Shown: positions 1 to 7,592 of the stretch, piece by piece | Layout: each line of letters starts with the position of its first letter | Numbering within the stretch: position 1 is the stretch's first letter | Assembly: GCA_946626265.1 (NCBI GenBank) | Contig: CAMOUE010000060.1 | Span: forward strand, 1-10,866 | Reading direction: 5' to 3' | DNA from: an uncultured Eggerthellaceae bacterium | Lineage (GTDB): Bacteria; Actinomycetota; Coriobacteriia; Coriobacteriales; Eggerthellaceae | Length of the DNA: 10,866 bases | The notes under the pieces: model-generated | Told to the model about the DNA's origin: nothing | Seen by the model: the letters and a program-made list of their open reading frames with translations, nothing else | Database searches by the model: none | Made by a program: the position numbers and the translations under genes

Positions 1-1
1 C

Positions 2-514
2 GAATGCGAGCTTCTCATATACGAGGCGGCGCGCGCCCAGCTCGTCAACCAGGTCGTGAGGCCTTCCCTCGCGCGCGGCGCGATCGTGCTGTGCGACCGC
101 TTCACCGATTCCACGGTCGCCTACCAGTCGTTCGGCCGCGGTATCGAACGGACGTTCGTAGAGCGTGCGAGCGCGTTCGCGTGCGCGGGCGTGAAGCCCG
201 ACCGCACGATACTCATGATGACGGGCGGCGACGCCGAGGAGGGGCTCGATAGGGCGACCCACAACAAGCACGCCGACCGCCTCGAGATGGCGGGCGTCGA
301 CTTCCACGAGCGCGTGAACGCGGGCTTCAGGCAGCTCGCCGCGGAAGAACCCGACCGAATCCGCATCGTCGTGTCCGACGACTCGAAGGTCGCCACGGCG
401 AGAAAGGTGTTCGATCAGCTCTCGGACCTGTTCGACTGGATGTCCGACGAGGACGTCTGCAACGACGACTTCTTCAAGGCGCTCGTGATGCGCCGCTACT
501 CGATGGGGATCTGA
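2..514 (+). CDS. tmk: Thymidylate kinase, 3' part (5' end outside window)
   Basis: The visible 170 codons are the C-terminal four-fifths of dTMP kinase, which phosphorylates dTMP to dTDP in the cytoplasm for dTTP synthesis. The family core DRFTDSTVAYQSFGRG is present (DR-x-x-DST-x-AYQ-x-x-GRG, the thymine/phosphate-binding segment), preceded by the typical EAARAQLVNQVVRPSLARG helix. Further on, the lid-like segment DRATHNKHADRLE matches the usual DR...DR(I/L)E pattern. The N-terminal P-loop lies upstream of the window. The reading frame is open from base 2, and the GTG at 56 is internal, not a start. After the normal family end (around VFDQLSDLF) there is an extension of about 25 residues ending in MRRYSMGI. 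The stop lies 6 bp before holB, so the two are probably co-transcribed. Identification is confident. Confidence 0.93.
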   Translation, partial: ECELLIYEAARAQLVNQVVRPSLARGAIVLCDRFTDSTVAYQSFGRGIERTFVERASAFACAGVKPDRTILMMTGGDAEEGLDRATHNKHADRLEMAGVDFHERVNAGFRQLAAEEPDRIRIVVSDDSKVATARKVFDQLSDLFDWMSDEDVCNDDFFKALVMRRYSMGI

Positions 515-520
515 TGTTCC

Positions 521-1651
521 GTGGCTGATGTGTTCGACCAGATATTCGGCCAGCCGCGCGTACGCGACTTCCTCCGCGCGAGCGTGAGGTCGGACCGCGT
601 CACGCATGCGTACCTGTTCACGGGCCCTGCCGGCTCGAACAAGACGCAATCTGCCTACGCGCTGGCAAGCGCGCTCCTCTGCGAGAACGGCGGTTGCGGC
701 ACGTGCGACACGTGCAAGCGCATCGCGCGGCGCAAGCATCCCGACGTGCGCTACTACGCGCCCGAGGGCGCCGGGGGCTATCTGATCGAGCAGATCCGCG
801 ACATCGTGGCGGACGCCTCGCTCGCCCCGATCCAGGCGGACAGGAAGATATACATCCTCGACCGCGTCGACCTGCTCGGCGTGGCCGCCGCGAACGCGTT
901 TCTGAAAACGCTCGAGGAGCCGCCTGCCGACGTCGTGCTCGTGCTGCTCGGGCGCACGCGCGAAAGCGTGCTCCCGACGATTGTCTCGCGCTGCTCGGTC
1001 GTCCCGTTCAGGCATATCCCCGCCAGCGAGGCGGCAGCCATCCTCGCCCAGAAGACGGGCGCGTCGGTCGAGACCGCGAAGATCGCCATAGAGTCGTGCG
1101 GAGGCTCGATCACGCGCGGCATCGAGTTCATGAAATCGAACGAGCGGCTCGTGTTCAGGCGCAAGGTGCTCGACGTCCTCGCGCGCATCGACCGATGCGA
1201 TTCGTGGGACCTGATCGGCTTGGCAAGCGAGCTCGTCGTCGAGGCGAAGGCGCCGCTCGATTCCGTGCGCGCCGCGCATGAGGCGGAGCTCGCCGAGAAC
1301 GCGGACTTCCTCGCGAAATCGGCCATCCGCCAGATAGAGGCCCGCAACAAGCGCGAGCTCACGGCGCGCAGCCTCGAGTCGTTCAGGCAGATGACCGCGA
1401 TCATCGCGTCTTTCCTGCGCGACGTGCTGGCCGTATGCGCCGAGACGCCGGAGCTCGTCATCAACGTCGACGTGCGCGATTCGGTCGAAGAGGTCGCGTC
1501 GCGGGTCGACGAGGCGCGCGTCGTGAGGGCGCTCGCGGCCGTGAACGCCTGCAACGAGGCCATTTCGTATAATGTATCCCCAGAAACGTGCATCGACGCG
1601 TTGCTGTTCGAGATAGGAGATTCCCTTTATGGTACGCATAGCCCCCGTTAG
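521..1651 (+). CDS. holB: DNA polymerase III subunit delta'
   Basis: This 376-residue protein is the delta' subunit of the clamp-loader complex that opens the beta sliding clamp. Visible features are GQ..VRDFL at the N-terminus, a P-loop-like GPAGSNKT (35-42), a four-cysteine zinc module (C54, C59, C62, C65), a Walker-B-like ILDRVD (112-117), the AAANAFLKTLEEPP signature (122-135) and the SRC motif (156-158). The P-loop has Asn where ATPases normally have Gly, and the Walker B acid pair is DRVD rather than DEAH. This suits delta', which in E. coli is not an ATPase. The GTG start at 521 is preceded by only a weak G-rich stretch (505-508); GTG at 530 is an alternative. It sits between tmk and a PSP1 gene, as in the Firmicute tmk-holB-yaaT cluster. 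The last 23 bp overlap the next gene. Confidence 0.93.
   Translation: MADVFDQIFGQPRVRDFLRASVRSDRVTHAYLFTGPAGSNKTQSAYALASALLCENGGCGTCDTCKRIARRKHPDVRYYAPEGAGGYLIEQIRDIVADASLAPIQADRKIYILDRVDLLGVAAANAFLKTLEEPPADVVLVLLGRTRESVLPTIVSRCSVVPFRHIPASEAAAILAQKTGASVETAKIAIESCGGSITRGIEFMKSNERLVFRRKVLDVLARIDRCDSWDLIGLASELVVEAKAPLDSVRAAHEAELAENADFLAKSAIRQIEARNKRELTARSLESFRQMTAIIASFLRDVLAVCAETPELVINVDVRDSVEEVASRVDEARVVRALAAVNACNEAISYNVSPETCIDALLFEIGDSLYGTHSPR
1568..1573 (+). promoter_or_regulatory. Possible -10 hexamer inside the 3' end of holB
   Basis: A perfect TATAAT occurs at this position, 56 bp before the RicT-family start codon and inside holB, in otherwise GC-rich sequence. No convincing -35 lies 16-18 bp upstream (1545-1550 reads ACGCCT), and there is no extended -10 TG. 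It may be an internal promoter for the PSP1 gene or chance; confidence is low. Confidence 0.25.
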
Positions 1652-3113
1652 GCTTGCTTTCAACCCGAAAACGCTGTGGTTCGACGCGGCGGGCTTCGAG
1701 CTGCACGTGAACGACAAGGTCGTCGTGCAGACGGCGCGCGGGCTCGAGTTCGGCACGGTTGCCAACGCCCCCTTCGACATGGAGAAGGAGGACATGGGCA
1801 AGCTGAAGTCGCCCTTGAAGCCGGTCAAGCGCCTCGCAACGGACGAGGACGTCGTGCGTTCGGACGAGCTCGCGGAGAAGGGTCGCGCTGCGCTCCCCAC
1901 GTTCAAGTCCATCGCCGCCGAAACGGTTCCCGAGATGAACCCGGTGGCCGTGGAGTTCATGTTCGACGGCGACAAGGCCGTGTTCTACTTCGAGTCGGAA
2001 GACCGGGTGGATTTCAGGGGCCTCGTCAAGAAGCTCGCATCCGAGTTCCACGTGCGCGTCGACATGAAGCAGATCGGCGTGCGCGACGAGGCGCGGATCG
2101 TCGGCGGCATCGGCCATTGCGGCCAGGAGCTGTGCTGCCGGAGGCTCGGCGGAAACTTCGACCCCGTCTCGATCCGCATGGCAAAGGAACAGGACCTCTC
2201 GCTCAACCCGCAGAAGATCTCGGGCCTGTGCGGACGCCTCATGTGCTGCTTGCGCTACGAGTACGAGGCCTACAAGGACTTCCATAGCAGGGCGCCGAAG
2301 AAGAACGCGAAGATCGAGACGCCCGACGGCGAGGGCAAGGTCGTCGAGATGAACGTGCCGCGCGAGGTCATATCGATCAAGGTCGGCGACGAGAAGCCCG
2401 TGCGCGTCCCGCTTGCCGACATGGAGCCTCCCGAGGAAGGCGCCCGGCCGACGGCGGTCGGCGAGGAGGCGTGGCAGCGTGCCAACGAGCCCGCGGGCCT
2501 GGTGGTCGAAAGCGCCCTCAACCTCTTCACGAACCAGCTGACCGGCGAGGACAAGCTCGCCGAGCCCGGCAAGATGCGCCATGTGCACGGCGAGGACCAG
2601 CAGCCGAAGAAGAGCAGGTCGCGTTCGCGGAGGCGCGGAGGCGGCCGCGGCCAGAAGGCCGAGAGGCCCGATGAGGCGAAGGCCCAAGAGACGCAGCAGG
2701 CGCGCAAGCCCCGCCGCAGGCGCTCCACCACCGTGAAGTCGGATGGAACGGCGCAGACGACGGAGATCCAGGGCGGCCAGCAGACACGGGACGGACAGCA
2801 GAAGCAGGGCGGCCAGCAGAGGCAGGGCAAGCAGGCCGAAGCCTCGCAGGACGGCGCCAGGAAGTCGTCCTCTCGCCGCCGCTCGCGCAGCAGGTCCGGC
2901 TCCAAGCAGCGCGCCGAGGCGACGGAGCAGCGCCAGGAGGCGAAGACCGTCCAGGTCGGGAGGAACTCCTCGGCGCTTCGGTCCGGCCGCCAGCAGCAAC
3001 AGCCCGCCGAAGGGGGAGAGGCGCCGAAGGAGAAGAAGAGCTCGAACCGCCGCCGGCGCCGCAGGTCGCATAAGAGCAGCTCGAACAACAATGCAGGGAC
3101 GCCCGCTGAATAG
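1629..3113 (+). CDS. ricT: PSP1/RicT (YaaT)-family Fe-S protein with long basic C-terminal tail
   Basis: Residues 1-270 form the PSP1 domain. In Bacillus subtilis RicT (YaaT) acts with RicA and RicF as an Fe-S complex that assists RNase Y-dependent mRNA maturation; the same role here is inference. The diagnostic segment is clear: CGQELCC (164-170), LSLNPQKISGLCGRLMCC (190-207) and LRYEY, giving six conserved cysteines (164, 169, 170, 201, 206, 207). Residues about 320-494 are a low-complexity, Arg/Lys/Gln/Ser-rich tail (RSRSRRRGGGRG, RRRRRRSHKSSSNNN) with no equivalent in the short Firmicute proteins; it looks disordered and nucleic-acid binding. The ATG at 1629 has a good ribosome site (AGGAG at 1615-1619, spacing 9) and overlaps the holB end by 23 bp, consistent with translational coupling. 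The gene position after holB supports orthology. Confidence 0.88.
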   Translation: MVRIAPVRLAFNPKTLWFDAAGFELHVNDKVVVQTARGLEFGTVANAPFDMEKEDMGKLKSPLKPVKRLATDEDVVRSDELAEKGRAALPTFKSIAAETVPEMNPVAVEFMFDGDKAVFYFESEDRVDFRGLVKKLASEFHVRVDMKQIGVRDEARIVGGIGHCGQELCCRRLGGNFDPVSIRMAKEQDLSLNPQKISGLCGRLMCCLRYEYEAYKDFHSRAPKKNAKIETPDGEGKVVEMNVPREVISIKVGDEKPVRVPLADMEPPEEGARPTAVGEEAWQRANEPAGLVVESALNLFTNQLTGEDKLAEPGKMRHVHGEDQQPKKSRSRSRRRGGGRGQKAERPDEAKAQETQQARKPRRRRSTTVKSDGTAQTTEIQGGQQTRDGQQKQGGQQRQGKQAEASQDGARKSSSRRRSRSRSGSKQRAEATEQRQEAKTVQVGRNSSALRSGRQQQQPAEGGEAPKEKKSSNRRRRRRSHKSSSNNNAGTPAE

Positions 3114-3163
3114 GCGGTAGGCCAGACGAAAGATCGCCTGAGGACAAGCGAATCGAGGACACC

Positions 3164-4618
3164 ATGAACATAGATTACGCAGCGTTGACCGACCTTTACC
3201 AGATCACGATGGCCCAAGGCTACTTCGAGCATGGCATGGGGTCGACGGAGGCATGCTTCCACATGTACTTCAGGTCCTACCCGTTCAAAGGCGGCTACGC
3301 GGTCGCATGCGGCATGGACCAGCTCGCGGAGCTCGTCGAGACGTACCGTTTCAACGAACGGGACGTCGACTACCTCGCGGGCCTCGACGCGCCGGGCGGC
3401 GGCAAGCTCTTCAAGGACGACTTCCTCCAATACCTTTCCGAGTTCAAGCTCAGCGTCGACATCGATGCGGTGGCCGAGGGGACGATCGTGTTCCCCAACG
3501 AGCCGCTCGTTCGGGTGAAAGGCCCCATCCTCGAATGCCAGCTCATCGAGACGCCGCTTTTGAACTGCGTGAACTTCGAAACGCTCATCGCCACGAAGGC
3601 AGCCCGCGTATGCCAGGCCGCCGGAACCCCCGTGGCCGAGTTCGGCCTCAGGCGCGCGCAGGGCGTCGCGGGCGGCGTGTGGGCTTCCCGCGCCGCAGTC
3701 GTGGGCGGCTGCGCTTCGACGTCCAACGTGCTCGCCGGCCGCATGTTCAACATACCCGTTTCGGGCACGCACGCGCATTCGTGGGTCATGTCGTTCGACT
3801 CCGAGCTCGAGGCTTTCCGCGCCTACGCAGCGTCGTTCCCGAACAACTGCATCCTGCTCGTGGACACGTACGACGTCGAGCAGGGCATCCGCAACGCCAT
3901 CACCGTCGGGCTCGAGATGCGCGAGCGCGGCGAGAGGCTCATGGGCATCCGCATCGATTCCGGCGACCTCACGTGGCTGGCGAAGATGGCGCGCCGCATG
4001 CTCGACGAGGCCGGGCTGGACGATTGCGGCATCGTGCTGTCGAACGACCTGGACGAGTACACGATCCGCTCCATCAGGCAGGAGGGCGTCGACGTCATGT
4101 CATGGGGCGTCGGCACGAAGCTCGCCTGCGCCTACGACCAGCCGACGCTCGGCGGCGTGTACAAGCTCTCGTGCACGCGCCCGCAGGGAAGCGACGCCTG
4201 GGTCGACCACATAAAGATCAGCGAGTCCATCCAGAAGCTCACGACGCCGGGCGTGCTCGACGTTAGGCGCTACTACGCCGAGGACGGGCGCATCGCCGGC
4301 GACATGGTCTTGGACGTTAACGCCGTCTTGGACCCGACCGAGACCATCGTCGATCCCTATGACAGCCTCAGGCGCAAGAAGCTTTTGGGGAAGCGCTTCG
4401 AGACGTTGCTCAAGCCGCTGGCGAGATCCGGGAAGAACGTGCTTCCGAGCGATATGCGTGACGCCACGAAGGCGAGGGCGCGTGTGCGCGAGGGCCTCGA
4501 GACGCTCGACGAGACGCAGAAGCGCCTGCTGAACCCCCACACGTATCCGGTCGGCCTCGAGAAGGGCCTTTTCGAGCGCCGTAGCGCTCTCGTAGCAAAG
4601 ATGAAGGGTTTCGAGTAA
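3164..4618 (+). CDS. pncB: Nicotinate phosphoribosyltransferase
   Basis: This 484-residue protein converts nicotinate plus PRPP to nicotinate mononucleotide, with associated ATP hydrolysis, in the Preiss-Handler NAD salvage pathway. The N-terminus ALTDLYQITMAQGYF (7-21) is typical. FGLRRAQG (160-167), GTHAHSWVMSF (201-211, containing the likely phosphorylated His), LLVDTYDVEQG (231-241), GIRIDSGDL (261-269), VLSNDLDEYTI (291-301) and GVGTKL (315-320) are family active-site and PRPP-binding segments. Length matches the usual 480-490. The ATG at 3164 follows GAGG (3155-3158) at close spacing. The 50-bp gap after the RicT-family gene holds no clear promoter or terminator. A biosynthetic alternative (nadC) is excluded by the TDLYQ N-terminus and GTHAHSW motif. 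Function is confident. Confidence 0.95.
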   Translation: MNIDYAALTDLYQITMAQGYFEHGMGSTEACFHMYFRSYPFKGGYAVACGMDQLAELVETYRFNERDVDYLAGLDAPGGGKLFKDDFLQYLSEFKLSVDIDAVAEGTIVFPNEPLVRVKGPILECQLIETPLLNCVNFETLIATKAARVCQAAGTPVAEFGLRRAQGVAGGVWASRAAVVGGCASTSNVLAGRMFNIPVSGTHAHSWVMSFDSELEAFRAYAASFPNNCILLVDTYDVEQGIRNAITVGLEMRERGERLMGIRIDSGDLTWLAKMARRMLDEAGLDDCGIVLSNDLDEYTIRSIRQEGVDVMSWGVGTKLACAYDQPTLGGVYKLSCTRPQGSDAWVDHIKISESIQKLTTPGVLDVRRYYAEDGRIAGDMVLDVNAVLDPTETIVDPYDSLRRKKLLGKRFETLLKPLARSGKNVLPSDMRDATKARARVREGLETLDETQKRLLNPHTYPVGLEKGLFERRSALVAKMKGFE

Positions 4619-4690
4619 CGGGCCGCGCGTCGCGAAAATAGTCTATCCTTAGTAGCCGATATTGAAAGCGACTGCAAATGAGGTACGTCC

Positions 4691-5620
4691 GTGACGGATG
4701 TTAAATGCAATGTGATTGTCGACTCGTGCTGCGACTTGCCCGCATCGGTCGTCGATGTTCCCGGCGTCGAGGTGATCAAGTTCCCGTACCTGCTCGACGG
4801 CGAAGAGCACTTCGACGACATGTACACGACGATGACCGCGCACGACTACTACGAATCGTTGAGGAAAGGCGCGCAGCCGTCGACGGCCCAGATCCCCATA
4901 GCGGTGCTCCTGGACGCGTTCACGCGGGCGATCGAATCGGGCGTCCCGACCGTCTACCTCAGCTTCACGAGCGGATTGTCGGGAAGCTTCAACACGGCGC
5001 TGATGCTGCGCGACGAGCTCGTGAAAGAGCACCCCGAAGCCGAGCTCTACGTCATCGACACGAAGCTCGCCTCCATCGCCGAGGGCTTGCTCGTGTACGA
5101 GGCGATTCGCCAACGCTCGCGCGGCCTGACCGCCGCCGAGCTCGTCGACTGGGTCGAGGAGGCCCGCTACTTCGTGAACGAGCAGTTCATGGTCGACGAC
5201 CTGGAATCGCTCAAGCGGGGCGGCCGCATCCCGGCCTCCGTCGCATTCGCCGGCTCGAAACTCGACGTCAAGCCGATGCTCGACATATCGCTCGACGGGC
5301 GGTTGTCGCTCACGGGCGTCGCACGCGGCCGCAAGAAGGGCCTGAGGCAGCTCGCCGAGTACTTCCGGAAGCACCGCGTCGAGACCGGGCGGAGCACGCA
5401 GGTCGTCATCGGCAGCGCCGATTGCCCGAAGGACGTCGAGCGCCTGAAGGAGGAGCTCTACAAGGTCGACGAGAGCGTGCTGTTCCTCGAGACATCGATC
5501 GGTCCTGTCATCGGCAGCCACGTGGGGCCCGGCATGATCGCCATCGCCTTCATGGGCATCGACAGCCGCGAGGACCTGTCCGTCTCCGACAGAATCGCGA
5601 AGAAGGTCCGCCGCAAGTAG
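4691..5620 (+). CDS. DegV family protein (fatty-acid binding)
   Basis: This 309-residue protein is of the DegV/FakB type. Characterised FakB proteins bind a fatty acid and present its carboxylate to the kinase FakA for acyl-phosphate formation. Seen here: VDSCCDLP (10-17), the head-group-binding PSTAQ (63-67), SFTSGLSGSF (91-100), YVIDTKLAS (120-128), LKRGGRI (174-180), KPMLDIS.DGRL (194-205) and IGPVIGSHVGPG (270-281), all family hallmarks in the right order. The GTG start at 4691 is backed by GAGG (4680-4683) at 7-bp spacing. The 72-bp gap upstream is locally AT-richer and may hold a promoter, but no clean -35/-10 pair was found. No FakA-like kinase gene is in this window, so the partner and precise lipid are unknown. 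Confidence 0.9.
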   Translation: MTDVKCNVIVDSCCDLPASVVDVPGVEVIKFPYLLDGEEHFDDMYTTMTAHDYYESLRKGAQPSTAQIPIAVLLDAFTRAIESGVPTVYLSFTSGLSGSFNTALMLRDELVKEHPEAELYVIDTKLASIAEGLLVYEAIRQRSRGLTAAELVDWVEEARYFVNEQFMVDDLESLKRGGRIPASVAFAGSKLDVKPMLDISLDGRLSLTGVARGRKKGLRQLAEYFRKHRVETGRSTQVVIGSADCPKDVERLKEELYKVDESVLFLETSIGPVIGSHVGPGMIAIAFMGIDSREDLSVSDRIAKKVRRK

Positions 5621-5641
5621 CGCGGGCAACGGGGGTCAACC

Positions 5642-6664
5642 ATGTCTCAAACGTATTACTACACCGGGCACGATACGATCGGCGCCCACATCGCGCATCG
5701 CCTCGGTGCTTCGGGATGGACGCGCGTCGACGATGTGGCCGACGCGGACTTCGCGTTCACGTACTGCACCCATGCAGGCGCGCTCGAAGATGCGTACTTC
5801 GAGCAGGACGGTCTCGTGAAGAACGCGGAGCCCGGCACGGTGCTCATCGACCTCTCGCCCTCGACGCCGTCGTTCGCCCGCGAGGTCTCGGCCGTGGCGA
5901 CGGTGAGCGACCTCGTTCCCGTCGAGGCGCCGATCGCGCTGATCGACCCCCATGGGGCGGAGGCGTTCGACGACCTCGACAACATCGTCTGCTACCTCGC
6001 CGGCGACGAGGATGCGATCGAGAGCGCCCGCGACGTGCTCGCGCTCATCGCCGGGACCGTCGTCGCCACGGGCGGCGCGGGAACGGCGCAGCTCGCCAAG
6101 ACCGCCCATACGGTCCAGGTTGCCGGCCAGATCATGTCCGCCGTTGAGGCGGATGCCATCCGGCGGGCGACGCGTGCGGCCGGCCTCGTGGGCGAGATGG
6201 GCGAAGCGGGCGAGCCGAAGGCGAGAAACGCCGCGCCGGCGTCGTCGAGCCCGTTTCTCACGGAGCTCGGGCGCTCGACGGAGCGCGCGATCGCGCAAGA
6301 CGATTTCGAGGGGCCCTACACCGTGGAGATGCTCATGGCCGAGGTCGTGGCCGCGATGACGGCAGCCGACGACGTCGACCTCATCTTGCCGCAACTCGAG
6401 GCCATCATGCACCTTCTCGAGGTCATCGCGGTCATCGGCGGCGCCGACATGGCCCCCGCCTCCGTTTCGCTCGCCTACCGCAGCGAGGAGGAGAGCGCGC
6501 GCGTCGGGCTCGACTGGACGCGCGCCGCGAGCCTGTTCTCCGATCACGAGCACCATCACGGCGAGCACGGCGACGAGGACGACCTTGACGACTACGACGC
6601 ATTCGACGATTACGAGAGCTTCGGGGGATTCGGCGGCGGTTTCGGTGGCTACTCCGCGAACTAA
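5642..6664 (+). CDS. Beta-hydroxyacid dehydrogenase-like (6PGDH/3-HIBDH superfamily) protein with His/Asp/Gly-rich tail
   Basis: The first 280 of 340 residues resemble the 3-hydroxyisobutyrate/6-phosphogluconate dehydrogenase superfamily. VLIDLSPSTPSFARE (67-81) matches the substrate-binding D.ST.xP segment, VPVEAPI (92-98) matches the DAPVSGG strand, and GGAGTAQLAKTAHT (144-157) matches G..G.G...K..NN, with K153 in the catalytic lysine position. The family Asn two or three residues later is replaced by His/Thr. The dinucleotide loop at the N-terminus is degenerate: GHDTIGAHIA (9-18) lacks the middle Gly of GLGxMG, so cofactor binding is uncertain. The last 40 residues are a separate tail: DHEHHHGEH (301-309), an Asp/Tyr run, then GGFGGGFGGYSAN, possibly metal binding. 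GGGGG at 5631-5635 is a plausible ribosome site. The substrate is unknown and a non-enzymatic role is possible. Confidence 0.7.
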   Translation: MSQTYYYTGHDTIGAHIAHRLGASGWTRVDDVADADFAFTYCTHAGALEDAYFEQDGLVKNAEPGTVLIDLSPSTPSFAREVSAVATVSDLVPVEAPIALIDPHGAEAFDDLDNIVCYLAGDEDAIESARDVLALIAGTVVATGGAGTAQLAKTAHTVQVAGQIMSAVEADAIRRATRAAGLVGEMGEAGEPKARNAAPASSSPFLTELGRSTERAIAQDDFEGPYTVEMLMAEVVAAMTAADDVDLILPQLEAIMHLLEVIAVIGGADMAPASVSLAYRSEEESARVGLDWTRAASLFSDHEHHHGEHGDEDDLDDYDAFDDYESFGGFGGGFGGYSAN

Positions 6665-7592
6665 CCCGAGCGCAAGCCCGTGCAATCTCTGCCCGAGGAA
6701 GTGCGGGGCACTGCGCGATAGGGGACAGCGGGGCTATTGCGGGGCCGGGGCCGAGATCCGCGCCGCGCGCGCCGCGCTGCACTACTGGGAGGAGCCTCCC
6801 ATCTCGGGCGAGGACGGCAGCGGCACGGTCTTCTTCACGTATTGCCCGCTGAGGTGCGTCTATTGCCAGAACCGGACCATAGCGGAAGGCGAGGCGGGCT
6901 GCACGCTCGAGGCCGGGCAGCTCGCCGACGCGTTCCTCTCGCTGCAAGAGCAGGGCGCGCTCAACGTCAACTGTGTCACCCCGACCCACTACTCCCCGCA
7001 GATCGCCGAGGCCGTGTCTAAGGCGCGATCGCGCGGGCTGCACCTTCCCATCGTGTGGAACACCTCCGGATACGAGCTGCCCGAAGTCGTGGAATGGCTC
7101 GACGGCACGGTAGATGTCTACCTCGCCGATTTCAAGTACGCCGACGAGGAGCTCGCCCGGCACTACTCGAACGCACCGGACTACCCCGAGGTGGCGCTTC
7201 GCGCGATCGCCTCGATGGTCGAGACGGCGGGCACGCCCGCCTACGACGACTACCACGGGCAGAGGCGCATGGTGTCGGGCGTCGTCGTGAGGCACATGGT
7301 GCTCCCGGGCGCCGTCGAGCACTCCCTGAAGGCGGTCGAGCTGCTCTACCGGACGTTCGGCGACGACGTGCTGTACTCGATCATGAACCAGTACACGCCC
7401 GTCATGGCCGAGTCCGTCTCCGCACGCTTTCCCGAGCTGGCGAAACGCGTCGATGCGCAAGACTACGCCCGCGTCCTCGACTTCGCAGACGAGATGGGGC
7501 TAGACGATTACTTCTGGCAGGACGGCCCCGCTGCCGAGGAGAGCTTCATCCCGCGATGGGACGGGACGGGTCTCGGGCAGGTTCTTCCATAG
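6645..7592 (+). CDS. PflX-like (COG1313) radical SAM protein
   Basis: This protein of about 315 residues belongs to the uncharacterised PflX branch of pyruvate formate-lyase-activase-like radical SAM enzymes. With the GTG start at 6645, the N-terminus holds an extra cysteine set C13-x2-C16-x3-C20...C32 (CNLCPRKCG...GYC), which may bind a second cluster or zinc. Next come HYWEEPPISG (46-55) and GSGTVFF, then the radical SAM motif CPLRCVYCQN (C67, C71, C74). NCVTPTHYSPQI, WNTSGYE, VDVYLADFKYAD, VVRHMVLPG, MNQYTPV and the terminal SFIPRWDGTGL follow family order. A TTG at 6585 would add 20 residues but would overlap the previous gene by 80 bp; GTG 6645 overlaps it by 20 bp and is preferred. The 3' end runs antisense into the DUF4130 gene for 93 bp. 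The substrate is unknown; no pflB-like target is adjacent. Confidence 0.88.
   Translation: MATPRTNPSASPCNLCPRKCGALRDRGQRGYCGAGAEIRAARAALHYWEEPPISGEDGSGTVFFTYCPLRCVYCQNRTIAEGEAGCTLEAGQLADAFLSLQEQGALNVNCVTPTHYSPQIAEAVSKARSRGLHLPIVWNTSGYELPEVVEWLDGTVDVYLADFKYADEELARHYSNAPDYPEVALRAIASMVETAGTPAYDDYHGQRRMVSGVVVRHMVLPGAVEHSLKAVELLYRTFGDDVLYSIMNQYTPVMAESVSARFPELAKRVDAQDYARVLDFADEMGLDDYFWQDGPAAEESFIPRWDGTGLGQVLP

Noticed and set aside
1461..3071. Open frame of 536 codons on the - strand
   Set aside because: It is antisense to holB and the RicT-family gene, is Leu/Arg/Ala-rich as expected for GC-rich shadow frames, and shows no motifs.
2270..3778. Open frame of 502 codons on the - strand
   Set aside because: It lies antisense to the RicT tail and pncB and is compositionally a shadow; both sense proteins have clear family motifs.
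4619..4690. Promoter or terminator in the pncB-degV gap
   Set aside because: AT-rich patches and a short CGCG-cgt-CGCG hairpin exist, but no paired -35/-10 or stem followed by a T run of acceptable quality.
6585..6644. TTG start for the PflX-like gene
   Set aside because: It would add a low-complexity Thr/Ser leader and overlap the previous gene by 80 bp; GTG 6645 just before the conserved cysteine motif is simpler.
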